From Triops longicaudatus (Eukaryota > Arthropoda > Branchiopoda > Notostraca > Triopsidae), in the NCBI GenBank assembly GCA_022885665.1, contig JAGQDJ010000013.1, positions 352,220-416,219 on the forward strand: a stretch of 64,000 bases of DNA, given 5' to 3'. The notes below the pieces were generated by a model that was given only the letters and a program-made list of their open reading frames with translations, made no database searches and was not told where the DNA came from. Made by a program: the position numbers and the translations under genes. Positions 48,688 to 58,987 of this stretch are shown in pieces (position 1 is the first letter of the stretch; every line of letters starts with the position of its first letter).

Positions 48688-51600
48688 ATGACCGTGGCCC
48701 AGTATAAAATGGAACTGGCAAGATTCCTTTGGATCACCGTACCCCTTTTGTATATCCTGTCATATTTCCATTCGGTTGCAGGTAATAAAAGTATTTAGTT
48801 GAATGATTGTCTATTAATAATTGAATTGCAGGGATCAAGTGTCACTGTGACATATGTACGGACACGAATCAAACCTGTGAAACGGAAGGTTACTGCTTCA
48901 CCTCAACAACCCTAAACCGAAAAACGGGAGTTTTTCAACATGCCTATAGGTAACCAAAGTTATTAGTCCTAACCTAGCCGTCTTGGCTTACCGTAGTTTC
49001 GTGTAAACATTAAAAAAAGGCTTTGCTCCCGACCTCTGGAACCTTGAGAGCTCAAAGTTCGTTCTTGATAATAAAGGCTACCTAAGCAAGGATCGTGTAC
49101 CTTTAGATTTGTTTACGTTCTAATGACGACAGACAATGGTCTCCCTTCATTGTGCTGATGATCATTTTTTTTTCTAATTCGAAAAAACATATATTATTCC
49201 AACAAAAAGGCATGTCCGTAGCACAGCACTCCTGACCATCAGACCTTCCCTCCTTCCTTATATGGATACTTAACCATGTCTCCTTGTACTAAACAAACTC
49301 CCTCGCTTCTCATAATGCTTACGGTTTCTGTAATACGTGCGTGTTGCGAAGGTGTCTTGCGTTGACTCAACTTTTCCCACCCGAGAAGCCGGTGTGGTGT
49401 CAGGCCTCACATCGCTCGGCCAACCAAATCATGGTGGCTTGTTGCCGAGATTATGATATGTGCAATCTTCACCTGCAACCCACTTTAGCTACTGTCTTGG
49501 AGGCAGGCAAAGGTAAGAAAAATAAAAAAACGAGCTAGCATCCCCATTTTAGCCTGCGAAAAACCGGGTTGAAACCAACCAATTATGGGGTTTGGGCATG
49601 GAGTGCTGTGCTGCATCGCGTGTTGGGGGAGGGAAATATCATGTTTTGTACGTTGACTTATTGACCAATACTTACCTCCCCAATATTTTTGCTTAGCTTG
49701 CTGGAGTAAATGCCGTGGATTTTTGTTTTCATAGTTTATTTTTCTAACTGAGACAGTGTTAGGGGGAACTTGACCTTTCCATTTGTGAAAAAGAACGTAC
49801 AACCCAATGTAACTCTCTTCAACTCCATTTCGTGACCTCCTTTCAAAGAAAACTCGAGCCTATGGTACGGCTATGTTGACCTTGGCGTCTGATTAAGTGT
49901 TGTCTTGCCCTGATTATATACGTACAGGTGCCTGGACCGGGCTTTGCTGTTCCCAGCCAAGAATCCCATCGTGTGTCACTATGCCAATCCCCAAAATGAC
50001 ACCTTTGTCATAGGCTGCTGCAAGGATTACGACTATTGTAATAAAGACCTCAAACCTGCACTGCACGTGCCAGGAACTCGAGGTAAAGCAACCTTCCTAC
50101 ACACATTCTTCCTTCCTAGCACGCCTTCTTGTCTACCTACCCTACATCCATTTTCTCCTTCCTTGCCCTACCTTGTCTGTTTGATGTTAATTGTTGTCGT
50201 ATCACAGAAAAGCACATGCCAGACATCATGTTATGCAGGCTATTTATCTCTTTATTATCAGAAATCTTTATAAAGGGCTGTACTGTTTTTTCTCTTGACT
50301 AGTATCTTTATATAGCTCAACTTTTTCAGTTTCGAAATGGGATTTTCGAGTTAGTGTGAAACTCCGAGGTGTCGGTGCTCCCCCATACACTGTGCATGGC
50401 TCGCATGTTTGACATTTGCCCTGACTAATAAGCTTTCTTAGCACAGCTGACTTGACTGTTTCATGTCACATGGTAGCACTCACAACATTACTAACCTATG
50501 GAAGTTAACCCCCCTGTCAGATGCTTTGCCCTGGCTGCGGAATTCGAAGCCGAACTTCCGTTATGGTGCCGAGAGCCTGATCAAGACGAGTCGGCATTTC
50601 CTCCCGAAGTTGATCCGTTTGTTGTAGGATGCTGTCGCGATATTGATTTTTGTAATTTGCTATTAGAACCGACCTTTCCTCCTCGTCGGCCACCGCAGTC
50701 TAGCCAAGGTGACGGTTGGGTTTCATTTCTTTTGCCTAACTGTTCTTCCGTCGAAGGGGAAAATTTTGGCCGTCCTTGGAATTTTAAACGCGCTATTTTC
50801 TTAGGCAAGCTTGGAAACCTCTTAATGGGGCCTGGGCGCTTTAAGGGAATGTTTTGGCAGTTGCTTGCTTGCCATGCGAATAATTTTTGAAAAGAGTAAT
50901 CAACAAAGAGAGCTTTTACGTCGACGAACTTCGTGAAAGCTCGTTTTGTGCACGCAGTGGAAAAGTTTGGGATCATGTTGTCTTGTTTTGCATTTTTGGG
51001 CATTGTGAGACAAAGTGGTTGATAATCTCCAATTGACGTAGAACCTATGTTGGGCGCCTCGGAATCCGACAGTGCGTTTGGTATCTGGGAGTGGACGTTA
51101 ATTATCGGTGGGCCAATAGCTGTGGCAGTCATTGCTGGAATGTTTATTCTGAGTTTACGTCAACAAAGGCAACGACTGGCGCGTTACCGCTCAGATGTCG
51201 AGCACGCCATGGAAGCGCCGGATGTGCCTATTCTAGGCAACGGGCAAACGTTAAGAGATTTGCTCGACATGACGACCAGCGGGTCTGGATCAGGTAACAT
51301 CAGTTACCTACTAGATGACATAACAAGACAAGAGACAATTGCTTATTTCTGCTACAGGTTTACCTTTGCTAGTGCAAAGAAGTATTGCACGTCAGGTGCA
51401 ACTTGTGGAAATTATCGGAAAAGGAAGGTTCGGTGAAGTGTGGCGAGGAAGATGGAGAGGTGAAAACGTAGCGGTGAAGATTTTTTCATCCCGCGAAGAA
51501 AGGTCATGGTTTCGGGAAGCAGAGATCTACCAAACTGTCATGCTCCGACATGATAATATCTTGGGTTTCATTGCAGCTGATAACAAAGGTAAAATTCAGG

Positions 51601-53942
51601 CTTGAGAAGTAACTTTCTGCTTATTTTACTTGATCGACCAACTTTTTATTTATATTTATAATCATTTTGAAATTTTTCTTGGAACGATTCAGATAATGGC
51701 ACGTGGACCCAACTTTGGCTAGTAACCGACTACCATGAAAACGGGTCTCTGTTCGACTATTTGAGTCGAACTACTGTAGACATCCCAGGCATGATCCGAA
51801 TGGCGTTGACGATCGCTACCGGGCTTGCCCATTTACATATGGAGATTCTAGGAACCCAGGGTATGGAAGTTAAAACATGTCATCATATCATATTCTAGTG
51901 CAAATTTAATGATTCTATCATTGGTCTTATGCCGTAGCAGGACTTAACGCTAATTCTTGCTTGGCAGGCTAATTGAGTTGTGATTCCAGATTATCTGAAC
52001 AGTTTGATGAAAGTTGGCCATTAATATAGTAAGATTGGGTTATCTGTACACGTGGGTAACTTTTAACATTTTACGAAACAGTTGGCCATCTACTGCTCCT
52101 CAACCACGCAACGCAAAAAGCTTAATGTAGCCAGATTCAGCTGTGAATAGGCTTTCTTAGGATACTAAAGCCCAGTTTCTGTGTTGGTACATTTCTTGGC
52201 AACAAGAAGTCGAAAGTAAAATACTTTCTTAGGCACATTTTCAGTGCGTTCGAATTTTCACTACCAAAATACAGCTGTGACACCATTTATCCCTGGAAGA
52301 TACTACATTGACCAGTCTTTCTGCGACCTAAATCAGAACATAGTCACAGGCTTGCGCCTTAGTCAAACTCGATGTCTAAAGTTAATCAGCAAGCTCGCAC
52401 ACTTTTTGTGTGTTATAGCTTTTCCGAGGCTAAGCAAGGCGATGAGAACGCATCGGTGTTAGGGAGGGCGTGACTTGCAAAGAAAAAACTCAGCTCGAAC
52501 CCCCGTTCATTGTTGAAAATATTATGAAAAGACTAAAGTAGTTGTTGAAACCGTAGGAAGTGAGACTAAGGTGCAACCAAGTGTGAATATGAAAAGGACA
52601 ACAAGTTTTAGGGCTTATAAGTACCCCTTTTTCTGACGATATCTTTTCATTCATTTTTTTAATAATAGAAGTAAATTTCCCTCAAGAAAGTGTTCAGACG
52701 TGTTCAGTTGATCCATGTTGACACCGCCAAGAAGTTTCCTGCAAACATATTATTTCTGAAATGTGGTCGTGGAATTTCTTGTTCGCGTTGAAAGTTGTAT
52801 CGGCGTGGGGTAATTTTGGACGCGTACTTTTTAAGAAATGAAATATTTCCACGTGCCATCACGCAAGTAAAAATTTATCACGGTTTTCTAAAAATCAAGC
52901 ATTTTGTTCCTTCCACTCAAAAGTCAGCCGAAACAGACAAGAAAACGAAAAAAACGCGCGTTTCATGTTCAGGTTGACGGTAAGCCTTCTTTTGAAACAA
53001 ACGTCTCTTCAGGTTGTTACTTCTTTTTGTCTCCTACTAAGACGGAATTTGTTATAGTTGTTTTGGTGATTATTGCAGTCTTTGTGTTATGATTTAAAAA
53101 CACGTAAAAAGTGAAAAAGTGCCTTACTCATTGTGACTTTAAAAGCTTAGAAAAGGATTAATTATGTTACTAGTTAAGTGGTGCTCTCTAGACTTATAGC
53201 CATTAAACTTAGTTGGATATCTTTGTGTCGTAATTTATTTTGTCCCCTATTTTAACGTTTTTTTTATATTTATTTATTCAGGAAAACCTGCCATTGCTCA
53301 TCGAGATCTGAAATCGAAGAATATTTTGGTCAAAAGTAGCGGCTCTTGTGCTATTGGTGACTTGGGACTGGCTGTACGTTACGATGCTGCCACGGACACT
53401 GTCGATATCCCTCTGAACCACCGTGTTGGGACGAAACGTTATATGGCGCCCGAAGTGCTTGACGAGTCGATTAACATGAATCATTTTGATTCGTTCAAAA
53501 GAGCGGATGTGTATGCCTTAGGCTTGGTGCTCTGGGAAATTGCTCGTCGGTGTAGCGCAGGAGGTATTAGTCAGACTATTTGTTGAATTTTTCTTATTTG
53601 TTTCGAGTGATGTTGTTACTGATAATTGTTTTTATAGGAGTTTATGATTATCAGTTGCCATTTTATGACGTCGTACCCTCTGATCCTACTATTGAGGAAA
53701 TGCGAAAGGTGGTGTGCACCGATAGACAACGGCCATCGATTCCGAACCGGTGGCAGTCTTGCGAGGTGAAACTTATACTTAAACTTCAAATGCGATTTCT
53801 CATAGATTTCTCATAGGCATTACGAGTGATGTCTCAATTAATGAAAGAGTGTTGGTATGTTAACGCAGCTGCAAGATTGACCGCTTTGCGCATTAAGAAA
53901 ACGTTGGCAAACTTGGGCGCCTCAGAAGACTTGAAAATGTAG
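48688..53942 (+). CDS. babo: Activin/TGF-beta type I receptor serine/threonine kinase, Baboon type (ALK4/5-like)
   Basis: A membrane receptor kinase that, with a type II receptor, phosphorylates Smad2/3-type Smads. Exons are 48688-48781, 48832-48949, one of three alternatives (49352-49512, 49928-50082, 50521-50708), 51042-51293, 51358-51588, 51693-51860, 53282-53563, 53638-53765 and 53817-53942. With the first alternative it has 519 residues. A signal peptide is followed by a Cys-rich three-finger ectodomain and a membrane span at about 143-161. The GS box is TTSGSGSGLP at about 202-211. The glycine loop is GKGRFG at 229, with Lys249, HRDLKSKN with Asp350, DLG at 368 and HRVGTKRYMAPE. The L45-loop context GFIAADNKDNGTWTQ is that of the activin/TGF-beta branch, not the BMP branch. 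The C-terminus ALRIKKTLANL is typical. The intron at 51861-53281 holds nothing recognised. The gene is convergent with the IP3 kinase gene. Confidence 0.97.
49352..49512 (+). other. Receptor ectodomain alternative exon 3a
   Basis: This 161-nt exon enters in phase 2 and leaves in phase 1. It encodes RCLALTQLFPPEKPVWC ... ACCRDYDMCN, the second half of the three-finger ligand-binding domain. The acceptor (GTGTTGCGAAG) has a weak pyrimidine tract compared with 3b and 3c. Confidence 0.9.
49928..50082 (+). other. Receptor ectodomain alternative exon 3b
   Basis: 155 nt, same phases as 3a. It encodes RCLDRALLFPAKNPIVC ... GCCKDYDYCN with a potential N-glycosylation site NDT. It occupies the same place in the fold as 3a and 3c. 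Confidence 0.9.
50521..50708 (+). other. Receptor ectodomain alternative exon 3c
   Basis: 188 nt, same phases as 3a. It encodes RCFALAAEFEAELPLWC ... GCCRDIDFCN and a longer Pro/Arg-rich tail before the membrane exon. It also has a longer, acidic middle loop than 3a and 3b. Confidence 0.9.
50910..50942 (+). other. Hairpin in the intron after exon 3c
   Basis: GAGCTTTTACG pairs with CGTGAAAGCTC across an 11-nt loop. The stem is 11 bp with one G-U pair. It lies about 100 nt upstream of the membrane-exon acceptor and could be a splicing control element. Confidence 0.45.
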
Positions 53943-54554
53943 ATGAGTACATGTGGCCTGACTTAACCTTAAAACTAAGACATCTATGAAGATTTTTTTT
54001 AACTAACCGTGGGTGATGATCGTGTTCCCCTGATACCGCATTCACGCAGTGAAAAGCGAGACTCCAGAAGGAGCAAATGATTCTCGCGCGAAAACATGAA
54101 AGGAACAGAGCAAAACCTGTGGCAGTGCAACTTTTTGAGAATCTGAGATTGTATAAGAGCTTGCGAGGTGTGTACTTTCTGTTATTGGCGAAATGGTGAA
54201 CGAATAGCGTCATTTCGTAATCCTCTGTAATTTTATTGCCTTATGCTTCGTGTAAGTCTTCAGTTGGAAGCCAAAGAGTTGTCTGGAAAACTTGGCAAAG
54301 AAAAAAAACAAGTATCTCTTAGAGAAAAAAACGCTAGTGTTGCTCTTTGTCGCAGTTCACTTTCAGGAAAAAAGGCAATGCGATGTGTTATTTCTTTATT
54401 ATCAATTTACTGGTCATTTTTTTCTGTAACCTTAACGGTGTACAAAAATAAGTTTCTTTAATAGTGCATGTGTTTGACAGAAAAAGTTTACATTGCGCGT
54501 AGCTGCGGTTTTTTCGCAAGAACATTTATGAAAGTGAACAAGAATAACACCTTG
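53943..54554. other. 3' region of the receptor gene and gap to the IP3 kinase gene
   Basis: Probable receptor 3' UTR. No canonical AATAAA on the plus strand was seen before the IP3 kinase 3' end; the nearest lies near 54.78 kb, inside the IP3 kinase gene. Confidence 0.4.
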
Positions 54555-54560
54555 TTTATT
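54555..54560 (-). terminator. Polyadenylation signal of the IP3 3-kinase gene
   Basis: AATAAA on the minus strand about 26 nt beyond the TGA at 54588-54586, implying a very short 3' UTR. Confidence 0.6.
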
Positions 54561-54585
54561 TTTACATCCATATATATAAAAGTTT

Positions 54586-57500
54586 TCACTGTAGTACAGA
54601 ACTCCGTGATTTGGTGGAATCGCAATCAGGAACGCATTTGATTTCCTCGATCATCTAGAAAGAAAAATAAAAGAAAAAATATATAATTTCCCATTCGATT
54701 TGTCATAGTATTCAAAACTTCAGCTATGAAAAACGTTTTATCCAAAAATTTAAGCTGAAATAGCTCGCCATGTGTGTTCTTTAATAAAGTAGCACTGTAC
54801 TATTTCGAAGAGAGATTTACAACTGCGTCAATGACGAAAAAATAAGAAAAAAGCTAAAATAACTATTGTCATTAGTGTAGCGGTACTGCAGTTGAAGTTT
54901 CCCAGTTTAAACAAGGTTTCTGGTTGATCAGCTTGAAAACATCGATTTAAAATACGACAGCCAGGAACATTTACACGTATTTATCCTCTCGTTAGTGATA
55001 TTCACCTTCGTAAGGTTGTCTAATCCAATCAGATATCCCTCTTCGTGGTTTCCCTGCACCCAAGGACGAGTATGTGTGATTTTAACATCATCAGGCAAAG
55101 GCATTGTTTTGGCGAAGTCAATAATCCATGCGCCTACTTTAGTAGCATCGTAGATGATTAATATACTACTACCGACAACCTACAGACGGTCCATGGTAAT
55201 TAATAAAAATAAAATTAATGATTTCTTCAAATCGCTTACTTCGTGTGTCTGAAAATATGGGGACCGGGCAAACTTATCCCTTATCACCCTAAGCCTTGCC
55301 AGCAAAGCTTCTTTGACATTCTCCCCGCCCGTACTCAAGAACAAAGCCAAGGTGTTTGCAACTTCTTCTTTTGTCCTAATGGATTTCAAGTCCGACATAG
55401 GAGGCGATCCTTGCAACTGCAATAAGTAACAAAAGCAAAGCTTATAAATCTTTCATTTACAATCTTGTCAAACCGAGGTTACTTTTATAGCTTCTATTCT
55501 GAATCCCAGCTGGCATGTGGAACTTTGTTGTTCTCTGAAAGTCATATAACGCAATTTGGTCACCGCCCTTGAAGCGTGTTCGGCAGGCGTTGGGGCATTT
55601 GGATCAACCTTAACCATCTAAAATAATTGCATTCGTTATAATCTTATACTGTACTTCACTAATGGGCTAAATCTATTTCAGCTCTTAACATCACGTGCAT
55701 CCAAAATACATACATGCTCCTGCCAAGCCCCTCTTTAGGGCTGAGTACATCCGGGAATCATTTACACGCATATTCTAGGACGCATAACGTCCGCCAACGT
55801 CTGTTCTTTTTTCCTACCTTTTCATACAAGTCCGTTCGAGCGGTGGTATTCGTGACTTCAGACTCAAGAAACGTGCGAGTTCCCATTTTGATATCCACGA
55901 GCTTTGGGTCAATAAAATTATACAGCAAGTCTTGCATCTCAATGAAATCTAGACCCCGAAAGAGCGGCAAGTTAAGGTCACATTTTTCTTTTCTATTTTT
56001 CGACGTTCTCTTACTTTCATTTTCGTAAGATACTGCCCGATGATACTTGGGTACAATATCAGCCGCGGTATCCTTCATTAATGCTTCATAGACAAGGCTC
56101 TCATTATTATCCGAGCTTTGTTTCTTCCAGACGGTTCCGGGTCCGGCAGGAGCAAATGACCCTGGATGACCCGACAGCTGCACCCAAGAATTTTGACGAT
56201 TTTTCAAAAGAAAGTCACTGGCAGGGATGGTCAACTCAAGCGCATTCTGTAAAGATAAAGGCGAAACATACATAACTACAATATTTCCATTTCTAGCGTA
56301 CAGAAACTACGTCAAATTTTCAAGGGCGGAGTTAGCGCCTTTTTATGAATATTATTCTTCTAAGCTTATTATTCTTACCAAGGCCAAGAGTTGCAATATG
56401 GTCATGCTATCCTTGGCGTCGACAGGCACTTTGTTATTACGGGAGCTAGGTTTTGTTTTGGGGTTCGAATGGGATTTGGGTAGCGCGTGATGAACAAGAT
56501 GGGTGTGATGGTCGAATTCCTGTTGCTTCATAACAGGCAGTGCAAAGCAGCCATTGTTTTGCACTTGTTGACTCTTGCTTAAGCATGCTGGGTCAGAGGT
56601 ACTGGATAAGCCTGCGGGTGCGGTTGGTAGGCTTTCGGGTCGCAGGCCCTGGGGTCGTTGCAGCCCATCTTCACCCGCGGCTCCGTCACCATGTTGGTTG
56701 GCTTCCTGGACGGTGACTTTGTAATCCGTTCCTCTTTGTTGGTGGTTATTATTGTTTTTCCCTGTTCTCCAGCGCTTGACGGCATGATGAGGTCCGTTCT
56801 TCTCGCTTTTCTTCGACGGCAAAAGGCTGTCCACGTCAAGCCCCCGTTCGCGGCCCGCCTGGAACAATCACGAAACGATCAGAATTATTTTTCAGTTATC
56901 TTATCACTCTTCCTAGAGTGCAGAGAAGAGCCATATGCCGAGCTCAAGAACACCCAGGCCACCATCCCTTTTGCGATGAACCTTACTGCGCTGTCTAATT
57001 GGTCTCTTAAGATATTCGAGGACGTCTGTTGCGTGATAAAAAGGAGCCCTAATTGTAAATTATGAGCTCATAGCGTCTGTGTGGAATTATATGTACACTA
57101 CCACCGTTTCAGTACTTTAAGTAAGAAAAATACAAACGAACATGATATTCTGCGGTTATCTCCCTTCGTCAAGTCTGGTCGTATTTTTCAGATTATCTTC
57201 TTAAATACTTCAGAAGTTGAATTTCCCAGATAAAAAGATTGAACCAATTTCTAAGGTTTGTTGTGTCTGTGAGCTCGTGTGACTTGTGTTCAAGGCCCTT
57301 CTTACGCAGTGTTCCATTCAGATCGAACTCAAGGGAGTTTCAAGGATTCTAAGGAAGTTCGACTTTGGGGCCATGCCACTGTTGAAAAATACAATCGAAC
57401 CGGCTTTCCGTAAACGCCAACTGTCATCACCAAGTAAAGAATCGGGTGTCCTTGATCTCGCCACATTTGAATTGAATGATACTATTCCCTTTCGTGATTC

Positions 57501-58987
57501 CCCATTGGTTGACGAAGCAACACTTTTATTAGTTTTATCTAACTGGACCCAAAAGTTGCAAGTTCCGCAAAAGTCAAACTACCGATTAGCTGAGATACTA
57601 TTATCTCATTCCTGAAATGCACTTGACTGATGAACTTAGCTTTTAAAACGAAAAGAACTTTTGTTTGCCCCCCTCCCTCCTTTTTCGAGGCAATATCCAT
57701 AATTAGCCCAAACGACGAGTTTCCGGAATGATAAGTTGATACGTTGATCAGACAAGCGTAATTCCTATTTGTTGCTGTTGAAACATGATGATTCCATTGT
57801 TTGGTAACAAAAATGTATTACTTCTCATACCGGTTTGAAGCAACCGACCACGAATCACCGCTTGAACTTGTCTCAATGTTTGACGGGCATATATCATGAA
57901 GATAGTGAGGCCGTGATGCTGATAGTTTCTGGAAAGTTTCCTTAATCCTGTTAATTTTTTATTTTTTTCGGATATTTTTTTTTCCATAGAAAATGAACGT
58001 TTCTCGTCAGTGCTTTTCAAGCAGAGTTGAGAGTACTACCCAAGCGAAAGGAAACCTGAGCTTTAATGATCGACTAAGTTTACTGCACGTTTAATGCCCG
58101 CATATCGTGTAAGTTCGCCCTGCGTCACAACTCTTTTCCGTTTGTCTGTTTCAGCGTGGCTTAAATTTCATACTCCGGAGCTTCGTCTGTAAGTTTTATT
58201 ATTATTATTTTTCGTAAGTAACATAGCGTCATGTTTACTTTTATACTGCTTGAGACTAGGAAAGACAACTCCAATAACACGATTTGGCCTATTTGTGACA
58301 AAGAAAACGCTTCCTCGAATTTTTTTACACCTGGGCGCTAAGTCTAAATAGCTAAGCAGGAAGCAAAACACCATGAGCCAGACGAGCATGACTGTGAATT
58401 GGGTCACATTCGTTCACAAAACTCCCATTTTTCCACCATCAACAGACTCCCTGCTGGGTTTGTCCTTAATGTCAATTATCTCACGGGTGATTGGGTTTGA
58501 GTGGGAAAAACAACCATACTAAGCCAAAGAAATGCGGGCTTGTTTTCGCAAAAAGGTCAAAGCGTTTGCATTTAGAAGTAGATGGGTCATTAGCAAATAG
58601 GAATGTTTAGTAGGTCCTAATGAAGGGGTTTGCATTGTGATTTCCTGACCGAGACCTTTTATGAGGGTAGATAAAACAAGTCGGCGCCGTCAACGCCCCT
58701 AAGATTCTTTTTTTCTGCGCCCAGACAGCCCACGTTTACATGTGTTACTTATATGTTAGACTCAACGCATAATTCGTCACTAAAATACGCAATATTGTTA
58801 TTAAACATAGAATAAGAAAGGAAGAGGAGCCATCAAGAAACTGAAGCGGATTGGTGGGCAATGAGTAATTGAATACCTGACGTTGTGACCAAGTTCCCGA
58901 GCGTCCTCGATCAACTAAGCGCTCGTACTGCTCCGCTGCTTTCAAAATAAGCTGCATTTTGAGGAATTTATCTAACGCCCAACCCAT
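54586..58987 (-). CDS. IP3K: Inositol-1,4,5-trisphosphate 3-kinase
   Basis: Converts Ins(1,4,5)P3 to Ins(1,3,4,5)P4, ending the Ca2+-release signal. Supported exons are 56858-56379, 56246-55818, 55617-55483, 55416-55240, 55179-55006 and 54654-54586. All join in phase 0 and give 487 residues; a likely first exon is 58987-58877. The N-terminal 160-residue exon is low-complexity (His, Asn, Gln, Pro). Catalytic hallmarks are SWVQLSGHPGSFAPAGPGTVW, YEALMKDT, FIEMQDLLYNF, PKLVDIKMGTRTF (the inositol polyphosphate kinase PxxxDxKxG motif), VDPNAPTPAEHASRAVTKLRYM, FQTHEVVGSSILIIYD, IIDFAKTMPLPD (metal-binding Asp) and GYLIGLDNL. About 25 extra basic residues follow VSYENES in the N-lobe, where vertebrate enzymes have only a few. 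The G of IDFGKT is replaced by A. The long intron 56859-58876 contains an unexplained plus-strand frame. Confidence 0.95.
57286..57615 (+). other. Unrecognised reading frame antisense to IP3 kinase intron 1
   Basis: The first ATG is at 57373 and the stop at 57613-57615. The peptide includes LLKNTIEPAFRKRQL, DTIPFRDSPLVDEA and VLSNWTQKLQVPQK. A shorter plus-strand frame at about 56917-57065 has a similar order, ELKNTQATIPF ... ALSNWSLKI. I recognise no family. It may be an exon of a nested gene, a duplicated relic or chance. The frame continues upstream of the ATG without a clear splice acceptor. Confidence 0.25.
58877..58987 (-). other. Candidate first coding exon of the IP3 3-kinase gene
   Basis: An ATG at 58987 opens 37 codons (MGWALDKFLKMQLIL, AAEQYERLVDRGRSGTWSQ) and ends CAG|GTATTC in phase 0. 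This matches the phase-0 acceptor at 56858. The peptide looks like an amphipathic helix. An alternative first exon cannot be excluded. Confidence 0.45.

Noticed and set aside
49680..49700. ATACTTACCT, resembling the 5' end of U1 snRNA
   Set aside because: The downstream sequence does not continue as U1, and there are no upstream snRNA promoter elements. It is simply the reverse of a donor-like sequence.
50581..51132. 183-codon minus-strand frame over the receptor gene
   Set aside because: It is a shadow of exon 3c, the following intron and the membrane exon; the plus-strand coding there is certain.
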